A stretch of DNA of 64,000 nucleotides from CAIKMD01 sp963803265. GTDB lineage: Bacteria > Pseudomonadota > Alphaproteobacteria > ATCC43930 > CGMCC-115725. Location of the stretch: assembly GCA_963803265.1 (NCBI GenBank), contig CAWDLZ010000015.1, positions 248,001 through 312,000 on the forward strand, written 5' to 3'. The notes beneath the pieces are model-generated. The model saw nothing but the letters and a program-made list of their open reading frames with translations, was not told where the DNA came from and did no database searches. Within the stretch, counting starts at the first letter, position 1, and each line of letters starts with the position of its first letter. Both the position numbers and the translations under genes were made by a program. Of the stretch, positions 39,936 to 48,185 are shown one piece after another.

Positions 39936-41052
39936 TCAGACGATACTCTGTGCCTTCTTGCCCATCTTCTTCTTGTCGATTTCTTTCAGATCGGCTTGCG
40001 CCAATGTCTTCTTGAATTCGACCCGACGGCTGGGGCTAAGGCCAAACGCTTTAGTGGCCTTTATCGCGTAGTCCAACGCAACGGCATCCGTAAGTCCAAC
40101 AGAAATGCGGCTGCCGTCACGTGAGACCGTCATCCATTGGCTGGGCGTCGTAGGTATCTGCCGTTAGAAGGCACCCTTGACGAAGAAACCCGTCGAGTGG
40201 TTCTGCGGCAGCGACAAGAGCGAGGCCGAGCAAATACCGTCGGAGTGCCGTTGCGTTCTCTCCGTCGAGTCTCCGAAGGGCGACGAGATTTACAGTCACG
40301 TGGCGTTCAATTGCGCCCCGAGCGACTACACCACCCAAGGCTTCGCCGGCTGGAACATGGACGAAGCCCCTCTTGGCCAGCGGGCTTTTAGGATCGCCTT
40401 CCTGCTTGGCTTTTTCCTCCTCGCTGAACACGTCAAGCGCTGAGTAATCGATCGGTGGATTATACTGCGCTGAACGCTTCAGCACGTTGACATCCCAGGC
40501 GCGAATCACAGCTTGGATGATCCGCGGCAGCTTTGCTTGTGTGTCGCGTGAGTCCCAAACGCCGAAGACCAGCGAGGTCGGTGCGAGCTTCGCGAGTGCC
40601 GAGGCGTCTCCTGAATCACGGAAAAGCTCAAATGATTTTTTTGCGTCATCCTTAAGCTCAGACGAACGAATGATCGCATCGCCGAGCCGGTGTCCCGCAT
40701 CAAAGATCGAAACGATCTTTTCGTTTCCATAGGCAATATCGATCTGCGGAACGAGCTTGGCGAGCGGGTTGTCGGGCTGTCCCGGCTTTGCGGCCTTGAA
40801 GATCGGCTCCATTCGGTTCGCCTGGGCGCCAACGCTATCGATGACGGCAACCTTGGTCCCGTCGGAGAGCGTATCAATGTTATAAATTGGCCCATCATTC
40901 GATCTTTCCCCAGCATAGGTCGGCGGGAAGATGACGCCGCCTTCACCCTCGATGGGCAGAAGCTTCTGTTGTAAGTGAAGCGCGACGGGGCCTTTCGGAT
41001 CGTCGGCCCAGGAATTGATGATGTCGGATGTCAAAGTGAGTGGAGCGGTCAT
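39936..41052 (-). CDS. csb1: Type I-G Csb1 (Cas7 backbone subunit; apparent 1-base insertion near 40145)
   Basis: GSU0053-type Cas7, the repeated subunit that coats the crRNA spacer. ATG 41052 has GAGGAG upstream and overlaps the csb3 stop (ATGA). Family blocks: LPIEGEGGVIFPPTYA, YNIDTLSDGTKVAVIDSVGAQANRMEP, KLPRIIQAVIRAWDV. The first frame stops at 40117; in the next frame QWMTVSRDGSRISVGL through KAFGLSPSRRVEF, a normal C-terminus, runs to 39936. One extra base in 40141-40149 explains this. Corrected length about 371 residues. Confidence 0.92.
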
Positions 41053-41933
41053 AGACGTGTCTCCTCGGTGACGTCTGCGATGCAGCGTGCTTGGTTCTCC
41101 TGTCCTGGCCAACCAAGGCGCATCTGAAAGATGCGCTGTGAGAACGGTAGCTTCGCGCCTCCAAGAGCGGCGCGAAGAAAAATGGGACTGAAGAAGGCTT
41201 CCGTTGGTGAGGCTCCGATCGTGCCATACCGATAGTGGAGTTTGTCGAGCCGCTCGGGCCGGGCGTTCCCAAGACCAATGGCAGCGAGTATCTCGACCAA
41301 TGGAAATCCGATCATTGTCAATTCGGCGTGGTCGTTCGGTGAAAATCCGATATCCATCGGAATGTAGTCACGGCGCCAATCAAAGCGAAAACTGCTGCTC
41401 TGAGGCACGGAAAGCGAGAACGGATCATTGACCGCGGTGATCATGCGATCGCGAGCAAGATCGAGTGCATCCCGCACCAGCGCCGCTCCAGGGTAACCTC
41501 CCGAACCAGCCCAGAACTTGACGGCATCGCGGCCAGTTTGGCGCGCTTCTCCCCAATGATCGATGATAATAGGTGGCTCGTTCGCCACTTCCAGCAAAGC
41601 AGGAAGAGTGGCAGGACTTGACGGATCGGGGAATGGAAAATGACCCTCCTCTTGGAGGGATACCGTTGGTACGTGCCATTTCTCAGTAGATTGATCCGAA
41701 TGGATTGGGGCGATAGATTTCACTTTCGCTGTCGCCAAGAATTTCAACACCACCGCGACGGGGTTTTCCCTGTTCGCCACCCGCAGACGAAATCTCACAT
41801 CCGCTTCGTCGCTCCAGTCGAAGCCACCCTCGGCGTCTCCCAACAGCACATCGGCAGCTTCAAGAAAGCCGAGGCAGGCAAAGACCTGGCCAGGATTGAA
41901 GAGATCGACGGGGATCGAGGCTTCGGCCATCAA
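41049..41933 (-). CDS. csb3: Type I-G Csb3-like large subunit (Cas8u2-type)
   Basis: A 294-residue protein in the position of GSU0052/Csb3 between cas3 and csb1. The start SIPVDLFNPGQVFACLGFLEAAD is characteristic of this group. DWRRDYIPMDIGFSPNDHAELTMIGFPLVEILA is the second recognisable block, here split by position around residue 200. It replaces Cas8 as the subunit likely to sense PAM and recruit Cas3. Both ends overlap neighbours by ATGA, so it is translationally coupled. Assignment rests mainly on locus order and these blocks. Confidence 0.85.
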   Translation of the reverse strand: MMAEASIPVDLFNPGQVFACLGFLEAADVLLGDAEGGFDWSDEADVRFRLRVANRENPVAVVLKFLATAKVKSIAPIHSDQSTEKWHVPTVSLQEEGHFPFPDPSSPATLPALLEVANEPPIIIDHWGEARQTGRDAVKFWAGSGGYPGAALVRDALDLARDRMITAVNDPFSLSVPQSSSFRFDWRRDYIPMDIGFSPNDHAELTMIGFPLVEILAAIGLGNARPERLDKLHYRYGTIGASPTEAFFSPIFLRAALGGAKLPFSQRIFQMRLGWPGQENQARCIADVTEETRL

Positions 41934-44695
41934 GTGACCTCCCCGCTCTTGGCATCTTTGCGCGCGTCATTGTCGCGCGATGCCTGTTGGTCTGCGGCGC
42001 GAAGCAATGCCTCCCACCAGGCCAGTCCCCAGGGACCCCAATGCTTCTGAAGGCGAGCAAATCGCAGCGCGATATCGCGTGCGCGCCCTTGGAGGGCCGA
42101 AGGCGGCGCGTCTTCGCAGCCCGTCGTGTCGATCAGTGGACGCGCGCGTCCATGATGCGCCGCGATGATGTGCTGGACGAGGTCTTGGAGGCCCGAAGGT
42201 AATGCTTTGAACGGCGCATCCTTTTGGGCATACGGGAGCGAACCGAACTCATGTCGATAATTATCGAGGATGCCATAGTTGATCGGGCCTCTCGTCTTGG
42301 CATAGACGTTCCCGTCGTGCGGCGCATTGAACGCAGACTGCCAGGCTTTCGCCCGCTTGCCCTCATCATGGAGCCGTGCGGCGATCGCGAGAGCCTTCTT
42401 GTGATCGCCGGTCAGGCCGACCGCCTCAGCGATCGCGAGCGCCCGTTGCTCCGTCCACGTTTGATGTTCCGTCAGCAGTTGTGGATTGCTCGACGCGGCA
42501 CGACTTTCTTCCGTCGTCCATGTTTCGACGATGAGAACCTCCTCGTTCTCGCCGTCACCTGATCGCTTGGTCGCGAACTCATAGGTTTCATGCGCAGTCG
42601 TCTTCGTCACTTCGGGCTTGGTGCGCGGATGGACGCGGAACAGCACGATGGGGCGTCCATCTATGGGCTGAAGCCATTCGCCGCCATCATCGGCGGTTCG
42701 AGGCGCCATTTTTTCTTCTTCCTTCAGAAGGCCATCGACTATGCCTCCCAGCCGCGCATCGACGACAAGCGTTAAGCCGGCAAGCTCGCGATTGAGTTGC
42801 TCCTTAAGCTTTTTATCGGCATCTCCAGCAAGCTCGCTCAATCGGTAGTTCTTGCGGACGCCATCGGCGGGTGAGAGCGCGAATGTGACGATATCGTTCG
42901 CCGCGGGAGGCTGTGGTGACGGGCTCGCTGCCTCCTCTAAAGCGGGCTCATCAGTCTCATCGATATCCGCTTGCTCATCGCGCTCCGTCTTCTGGCGCCC
43001 GGACTTCAAGACCGCCGACGCCCTGGCCATCAGCCAATTGGCGACGCGGTAGGTATCTGTTTCGAGTTCCTCGCTTACGTGCGGCGGCGCGGCCTCGAAG
43101 AAATCCTCAATCTCAGTTGGCGAGGCATCGCCACCTTTCGCGCGTACGGGAAGATAGGTCCGCCACACGACAGAGGTTTGCGGTTTGTCGTCTTCGATCC
43201 AGCCGCGCAACCATGGGCCTATCTCCGGCCGGCCGGTATGCTGTGCCAGCGAGGTCATCGACCAGGCATCGACAAGCGCGCGGGTCAGCGCGGGGCGCAA
43301 GGGCGTCGGCGTCGAGGCGGCCATGATCGCCTCCGATCCGACCTCTTCCCGAAGTGCCAGAAGGGCGCTGGGGCTGGCGTTTCGAGCACCGTCGGTTTCG
43401 GGCAACTTCGCTAACAAAGCCTGTGTCTTGCCGAGCCGTTCGTCCTTTTCTTCTTCTGCCGTGTCGGTTCCGACGATTACGAGAACCTTGGTATCGTCTT
43501 GTTCTCCGCGTCGGTTGACGCGGCCAAGTCGCTGCACCATGCGCTCCCAGGGGACGAGATCGCACACCATGTGATCTGCGTCGAGATCGACGCCGACCTC
43601 GCCTGCGGAAGTGGCGATCAGGAATGCTGGCCGTTCACGCGGTGCATCCGAGCCGGCGACGAAACCGTGGCACTTGAGCCAGTTGTTTGCTTCGACACGC
43701 TCCTTAACCCGACGCGCGCCAACGAACAGTTCCGTATCCGCCTTGACCGGTCCATTCTTATTGTCCGGGGCCGCAAGCCTGTCCAGGTTCGCCTTCGTTT
43801 TCTCCGCATCTTCGCGTCGGTTGCAATAGATGACGATCCTGGGTGGCGTGGCGCAGTTCTGCATCAGCGCCCACGCCTCGTCCGCGAGCTGCTCCGCCAA
43901 TTTCGCGGTCTCCGCTTTGGCGATCGTCAATGCCTTGCGCGCCGTGAGTTGCGCGGCGATCAGTTCGTCTTCTCGGTCCTGTGCTTCAAGATGAAATACC
44001 ACCGACCTTGCTGATTGACCGGCCTCGCGCTGGCGCCCGGTCGCTGACAAGGGTAACAGTCGGAACATTGGCACAATCTCTCGATCGGCTTCGGACCGGG
44101 CGCCAAAAATCTCCGCGCCGTCCTGGACTGCATCCAGAAGCATTTCGAAGGGTGGGACCAAATGCGCCTCGTCGAGCACAACAATCGTGTCGGCCCCCAG
44201 GAATCCCGCGTGGTAGGGACGCATCTTCGGTGAGACGCCATAGCCCGAAAATAATAGTCGCGAGCCGACCATATCGACGGTGCCAATGACGATCGCAGGC
44301 GTCACCGGGTCTGCAAGCCAGTCGCGATTATCAACGAACTGGCCGCGAAGGGTGGAGATCGGTAGAGAGCGGTCGCCGAGTTCGAGCGCCGTCTTGAGGT
44401 CTGGCCTACTATTGAGGCAACTGCGCAGCCTCTCGGCCTCTGCTGTCGCCTGATCGACGACTGCGCGCCGATCGACCACATAGATAAGGCGGCGCGGGAG
44501 CTTCGCGCCATGCGCCCGCGCAATCAACCAGATCGCTATTACTGAGGTCTTGCCGAGGCCGGTCGGAAGGTCGAGTGCTGCCGGCAAATCCCCTTTCGCA
44601 AAACGCTCGAATAGGCGCCGTTGCCACAAAAACGGCTTGGCGCCCATCAACGTCGCGAATTCACGATCGAAGACATCGGCCGCGGTGATCATCAT
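41930..44695 (-). CDS. cas3: Cas3 helicase with C-terminal HD nuclease domain
   Basis: The effector of type I interference, about 921 residues. Helicase: LDLPTGLGKTSVIAIWL (Walker A), VVLDEAHLVPPFEML (Walker B, DEAH), LLPLSATGR (motif III), LIATSAGEVGVDLDADHM and MVQRLGRVNRRGE (motifs V, VI). The HD domain is at the C-terminus, as usual in type I-G: IAARLHDEGKRAKAWQSAF near residue 775 and IIAAHHGRARPL near 855. Start ATG 44695 or 44692 is used; TTG 44701 is possible. First gene of the leftward cas operon. Confidence 0.95.
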   Translation of the reverse strand: MMITAADVFDREFATLMGAKPFLWQRRLFERFAKGDLPAALDLPTGLGKTSVIAIWLIARAHGAKLPRRLIYVVDRRAVVDQATAEAERLRSCLNSRPDLKTALELGDRSLPISTLRGQFVDNRDWLADPVTPAIVIGTVDMVGSRLLFSGYGVSPKMRPYHAGFLGADTIVVLDEAHLVPPFEMLLDAVQDGAEIFGARSEADREIVPMFRLLPLSATGRQREAGQSARSVVFHLEAQDREDELIAAQLTARKALTIAKAETAKLAEQLADEAWALMQNCATPPRIVIYCNRREDAEKTKANLDRLAAPDNKNGPVKADTELFVGARRVKERVEANNWLKCHGFVAGSDAPRERPAFLIATSAGEVGVDLDADHMVCDLVPWERMVQRLGRVNRRGEQDDTKVLVIVGTDTAEEEKDERLGKTQALLAKLPETDGARNASPSALLALREEVGSEAIMAASTPTPLRPALTRALVDAWSMTSLAQHTGRPEIGPWLRGWIEDDKPQTSVVWRTYLPVRAKGGDASPTEIEDFFEAAPPHVSEELETDTYRVANWLMARASAVLKSGRQKTERDEQADIDETDEPALEEAASPSPQPPAANDIVTFALSPADGVRKNYRLSELAGDADKKLKEQLNRELAGLTLVVDARLGGIVDGLLKEEEKMAPRTADDGGEWLQPIDGRPIVLFRVHPRTKPEVTKTTAHETYEFATKRSGDGENEEVLIVETWTTEESRAASSNPQLLTEHQTWTEQRALAIAEAVGLTGDHKKALAIAARLHDEGKRAKAWQSAFNAPHDGNVYAKTRGPINYGILDNYRHEFGSLPYAQKDAPFKALPSGLQDLVQHIIAAHHGRARPLIDTTGCEDAPPSALQGRARDIALRFARLQKHWGPWGLAWWEALLRAADQQASRDNDARKDAKSGEVT

Positions 44696-44719
44696 CTTCA
44701 ATGATGCCCCAACTGTGTA

Positions 44720-44741
44720 GGTCGCTCATTACCGAGCGACC
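44720..44741. promoter_or_regulatory. Inverted repeat upstream of cas3, candidate operator
   Basis: GGTCGCTC and GAGCGACC form a perfect 8+8 dyad around ATTACC, about 25 bases before the cas3 start, within the 230-base divergent region between cas3 and the integrase gene. It could bind a dimeric repressor or form a leader hairpin. Confidence 0.5.
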
Positions 44742-44924
44742 GCTCTCGGCTTGTATCGACCGGCCTTTCCAAGCGACAGACATTGTGTCCCGCGGCGCTT
44801 CGCATTTACCGCGTCGGCGACCAAAATAGCACCTATCGCGGATTTCCTGCCAAAAAGCCGAAGTTGACCATGGGAATTCAATGCGACATACTTTCGATCG
44901 ACCGCAGTGAACTTGGTGGCCGCG

Positions 44925-46103
44925 ATGGCATCCGTTCGAAAGCGTACATGGAATATTGGCCCGGATGCGAAAGCCGCTTGGGTCGCCGATTATTTCGACC
45001 AGCATGGCAAGCGGCACCTCAAGACATTCTCGACGAAGAAGGCTGCCGACGCGTTTCTTGTCGGCGCCCGGCACGAGGTGAGGGAAGGGACTTATACCGC
45101 TGCTAACGCAAGCATCACGGTTGCCGAGGCGGCGGAAATGTGGCTGCGACGCGCGGAACTCAACAAGCTCGAACGGGCAACCGTCAAGCAATACGAAAAT
45201 CACGTCACGCACCATATCAATCCGCTGCTTGGTCGCGTAAAGCTTTCTGCGCTCACCGCGCCAATGATCGAAAAATTTGCGGCGGATTTGTTATCTCGAT
45301 CTTATTCCGATGATCCGAAACAAAAGCTATCGCGAGCGATGGCGAAAAAGATTCTCTCGAGCCTCAAAGGAATTATCAAAGAAGCGCAGCGGCAGGGGCA
45401 GATTGCCAAGAATCCCGCAGAACCTGTGACGATCAAAATACCGAGACGCGGCACACGAAAGATTCATGCCGGTCGCGATTTTCCGAGCAAAGAGGAGATC
45501 AATGGCATTTTGCGGGCCGTTTCCGGGCGGTGGCGTCCGTTTGTTATCACGGCGATATTTACCGGATTGCGTTCGTCCGAATTGCGCGGGTTGCGCTGGG
45601 ACGATATCGATTTCGATATCAAGGTCATTCACGTGCGGCAGCGTGCCGACGCGTGGGGCAAAATGGGGCCACCGAAATCGGAGGCCGGCGAACGCGCCAT
45701 TCCCATGACGCCGATGGTTGCCAACGCGCTCAAGGAATGGAAGCTGGAATGTCCGAAGGGCGATTTTCGACTGGTATTTCCGAACGGCGACGGACGGCCC
45801 GAAAATCATGCCAATATCGCCAATCGCGGATTTTATCCGCTTCAGATCGCGGGCAAAATTGGCGACAAAATCGGCGAGGACAAAGAAGGAAGGCCAATTT
45901 TGCGAGCGAAATATGGCATGCATACCCTGCGCCATTTTTTTGCAAGCTGGCTGATCGAACAGAAATTCTCGCCGAAAAAAGTGCAAGAGCTGCTTGGCCA
46001 TAGTTCCATCCAAATGACATTCGACGTATATGGCCACCTTTTCCCCAGCCTCGAGGATGACCACGAAAAAATGGCCGCTGGAGAAATAGCGCTGGTCGGA
46101 TAG
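44925..46103 (+). CDS. int: Tyrosine-type site-specific integrase
   Basis: A 392-residue phage-type integrase. ATG 44925 gives MASVRKRTWNIGPDAKAAW, the usual N-terminal arm-binding start; GTG 44907 is less likely. The core-binding SAM-like domain includes TVAEAAEMWLRR and LGRVKLSALTAPMIEKF. Catalytic residues: Arg in FTGLRSSELRGLRWDDI, His-x-x-Arg in MHTLRHFFASWL, His in LLGHSSIQMT and the nucleophile Tyr in FDVYGHLFP. All are present. It is the likely agent of integration at tRNA-Met. Confidence 0.95.
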   Translation: MASVRKRTWNIGPDAKAAWVADYFDQHGKRHLKTFSTKKAADAFLVGARHEVREGTYTAANASITVAEAAEMWLRRAELNKLERATVKQYENHVTHHINPLLGRVKLSALTAPMIEKFAADLLSRSYSDDPKQKLSRAMAKKILSSLKGIIKEAQRQGQIAKNPAEPVTIKIPRRGTRKIHAGRDFPSKEEINGILRAVSGRWRPFVITAIFTGLRSSELRGLRWDDIDFDIKVIHVRQRADAWGKMGPPKSEAGERAIPMTPMVANALKEWKLECPKGDFRLVFPNGDGRPENHANIANRGFYPLQIAGKIGDKIGEDKEGRPILRAKYGMHTLRHFFASWLIEQKFSPKKVQELLGHSSIQMTFDVYGHLFPSLEDDHEKMAAGEIALVG

Positions 46104-46148
46104 GGCGATTTCAGGGCAAAGCGAAGTAGGAGACAGTTGGAGGTCGGC

Positions 46149-46376
46149 ATGAAATTCACGCGCATTACGGTCGATGCGAAGCAAATGGGCGGGGTGCCGT
46201 GCATTCGCGGCTTGCGTATACCCGTCGCAACGGTCGTTGGCATGGTGGCCGATGGCATGGCCGAGGCGGAAATCCTCGCTGCCTTTCCCGATCTTCGTGA
46301 CGGCGATATCCATGAGGCGTTGCGCTATGCGGCGGACGCGGTGCGCGAGCGTGGACTGCCTCTAGCCGTCCCGTGA
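46149..46376 (+). CDS. DUF433 antitoxin-like protein
   Basis: A 75-residue protein. RITVDAKQMGGVPCIRGLRIPVATV and GMAEAEILAAFPDLRDGDIHEAL are the DUF433 helix-turn-helix signature. ATG 46149 has GGAGG six bases upstream. In known pairs the DUF433 protein neutralises the partner encoded next. Its stop overlaps the partner's GTG, so both are made together. Confidence 0.88.
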   Translation: MKFTRITVDAKQMGGVPCIRGLRIPVATVVGMVADGMAEAEILAAFPDLRDGDIHEALRYAADAVRERGLPLAVP

Positions 46377-46750
46377 GGTTTCTCGTGGACAACGCGCTGT
46401 CGCCGGTCCTTGCGGAACGGCTGCGGCAGGGCGGGCATGACGCCATCCATGTCCGCGATTACGGCTTGCAGGCTGCTTCCGATGACGAGATTTTCGCGCG
46501 CGCCAAGAGCGAAGACCGCGTCATCGTGTCGGCCGATACCGATTTTGGCGCGATTCTCGCCCTGAGGCAGGAACGCAGCCCATCCGTGGTTCTTTTTAGA
46601 CAGGAACGCGACCGGCGGCCCGAGCGTCAGGCGGCACTGCTGTTGGCGAATTTGCCGGCCGTGGCAGAGGCTTTGAAAAAAGGCTGCGTCGCGGTGCTTG
46701 AAGATTCGCGTATTCGCGTCCGTCCGTTACCGATTGGCGGCGAAGAATAG
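46373..46750 (+). CDS. DUF5615 PIN-like toxin-type protein
   Basis: A 125-residue PIN-fold protein. Acidic residues occur at the expected places: RFLVDNALSPVLAERL, DDEIFARAKSEDRVIVSADTDFG. PIN domains of such pairs act as RNases. GTG 46373 overlaps the DUF433 stop. Located between the integrase and the right end, it may help keep the element in the population through addiction; this is inferred from context. Confidence 0.85.
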   Translation: MRFLVDNALSPVLAERLRQGGHDAIHVRDYGLQAASDDEIFARAKSEDRVIVSADTDFGAILALRQERSPSVVLFRQERDRRPERQAALLLANLPAVAEALKKGCVAVLEDSRIRVRPLPIGGEE

Positions 46751-46763
46751 CGCGGTGACAGCA

Positions 46764-47663
46764 ATGGATGTCGGCACGATTCTGCGCACTCTGACAGAGG
46801 CCGATGCCCTGCCACGGGAAGCCCTCAAGGCAGCGTCTGAACATCGTGCCGGGATGGTTCCGCTTTTCCTCAAGGAAATCGAAGATTATCTCGGCTTGGA
46901 GTCTGCGGCACGGGCGAAGCCGACCCCGCTCTTTTTCATTTTTCATCTGCTCGGAGCATGGCGGGAGAAAGCAGCCTACAGGCCGCTTGCGCGGCTTATG
47001 CGGTGTTCCGACCAAGAACTCGATGCCATTCTCGGCGACGCCATTACGACAACCAGTCACCGCGTCATGGCGGCCGTGTTCGATGGCGATCCGGAACCAC
47101 TCTATGAAATCATTCTCGACTCGAACGCAGACGATTTTGCCCGGTCGAGGATGTGCGAGACTCTGGCAATGCTCGCCTTGCGGGGCGACCTCGATCGAAG
47201 CGAGGCGGAGCGCTTTCTCCGCGACGCATTCTTCGATCTCGTGCCTCAAGCCTGTTGTTACGTATGGCAAGGGTGGCAAAGCGCGATCGCCATGCTTGGG
47301 CAGAGCAATTTGGTGCCTTTAGTCAGGAAAGCCTTTGATCAGGGCTTCATCGACGAGAGTTGGCTGGGATTCGATGATTTCCAGCAGGACCTGAAAAACG
47401 CGATCGAACATCCGGATGAGTTTTCAAACTCGAACGATGGGCCATACACGCTCTTTGGCGATGCGATCGACGAATTTTCAACCTGGTATGGCTTCTCCGA
47501 CCAATACGAAGAGGATCGGGCGAGGCGGAAGCGTCAAGCCGACGCAGAGCGCGAGTTGGCCGTCCAGAGCCAGCCTTACGCGAATCCCTTCAAGGGCGTC
47601 GGCCGTAACGATCCGTGTCCGTGCGGCAGCGGAAAGAAATTCAAGAAATGCTGCTTACAGTGA
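46764..47663 (+). CDS. DUF1186-like protein with C-terminal SEC-C zinc motif
   Basis: A 299-residue protein. The helical body (PLARLMRCSDQELDAILGDA, LYEIILDSNADDFARSRMCE, LAMLALRGDLDRSEAERFL) resembles DUF1186 repeat proteins. The end GRNDPCPCGSGKKFKKCC is a complete SEC-C zinc-binding motif. Function unknown; SEC-C domains bind nucleic acid or protein partners. GTG 46755 is an alternative start. Its 3' end and following 60 bases resemble 54846-54922. Confidence 0.85.
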   Translation: MDVGTILRTLTEADALPREALKAASEHRAGMVPLFLKEIEDYLGLESAARAKPTPLFFIFHLLGAWREKAAYRPLARLMRCSDQELDAILGDAITTTSHRVMAAVFDGDPEPLYEIILDSNADDFARSRMCETLAMLALRGDLDRSEAERFLRDAFFDLVPQACCYVWQGWQSAIAMLGQSNLVPLVRKAFDQGFIDESWLGFDDFQQDLKNAIEHPDEFSNSNDGPYTLFGDAIDEFSTWYGFSDQYEEDRARRKRQADAERELAVQSQPYANPFKGVGRNDPCPCGSGKKFKKCCLQ

Positions 47664-47810
47664 GTTTGGCGGACACGAGGCCCTTTTTTTAATGCTGGAG
47701 GGGGGGGAGTGACTAGGGGATCGTAAATTCACCCGAGAACGAGAGCCTTGTAAAAGTTGGTAATTCCAGGTATTGTTTGATACATGACGATCCTCAGTAG
47801 TTGAGTCAAC

Positions 47811-47840
47811 GACTTGCGCATTGCGACAAGGCTGCGACAT
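47811..47840. repeat. Right-end candidate integrase arm sites
   Basis: Three related words, TTGCGCATTG, TTGCGACAAG and CTGCGACATA, occur within 30 bases, about 40 bases inside the right repeat. They match the TTGCRACAT words near 32125-32190 at the left end. Confidence 0.45.
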
Positions 47841-47878
47841 AGAGTAATAATCTATTGGAATCAAGTAATTATAAATAA

Positions 47879-47928
47879 AATCATAATCCCAAGGTCGGGG
47901 GTTCAACTCCCTCCCCCGCTACCAAATT
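47879..47928 (+). repeat. attR: right 50-bp direct repeat
   Basis: Perfect copy of 32005-32054, the tRNA-Met 3' half plus AATT. The preceding DNA is AT-rich (AATTATAAATAAA) and does not resemble a tRNA 5' half, so this is not a second tRNA gene. Beyond it lies the original chromosomal flank. Confidence 0.93.
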
Positions 47929-47958
47929 ATCTCTATAAATCAGACCCTTATGAAAGAA

Positions 47959-47983
47959 ACCCGGCCTTCGCGCCGGGTTTTTC
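47959..47983 (+). terminator. Rho-independent terminator, originally of tRNA-Met
   Basis: ACCCGGC (47959-47965), loop CTTCGC, GCCGGGT (47972-47978), then five T. It sits 31 bases past the attR core, the distance expected for a tRNA terminator. Integration has moved it almost 16 kb from the tRNA gene. The remaining 200 bases up to 48185 show nothing else clear. Confidence 0.8.
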
Positions 47984-48185
47984 TTATGCTATGTCCCACC
48001 CATCTCCGCAGCACAGGCGAGCGCTTCTTGGCAGTATGGAGTCATGATCGGCGCAAGAGTGCTTCCGCGCCAGAGCAATGTTCCATTGGATGCGGTGTCC
48101 GTCATTGACCGGTCCAATGAGTGCCCGTCGGCGGATATCTGTGGAACCCGAATTTGCAACCGCAAGGTTTGGGTTCAACTTTATC

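Larger units (their letters stand above)
32005..47928. mobile_element. Integrative element in tRNA-Met carrying a complete type I-G CRISPR-Cas system
   Basis: A 15.9 kb region bounded by perfect 50-bp direct repeats. The left copy runs from the anticodon loop through the 3' end of tRNA-Met plus four bases. It encodes a tyrosine integrase near the right end, an excisionase-like protein at the left, regulators, the CRISPR array and all cas genes, a toxin-antitoxin-like pair and a SEC-C protein. The tRNA terminator lies just outside the right repeat. No conjugation or virion genes are visible, so transfer would need a helper. Integrase, ends and cargo all appear complete apart from one frameshift in csb1. 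Confidence 0.9.

Noticed and set aside
44692..44712. CTTCAATGATGCCCC at the cas3 start, resembling the first bases of the CRISPR repeat
   Set aside because: Only about ten bases match, part of them forced by the coding sequence, and the palindrome is absent; no crRNA-like element is supported.
47879..47928. Second tRNA-Met gene
   Set aside because: Only the 3' half is present; the upstream sequence is AT-rich and cannot form acceptor or D arms.
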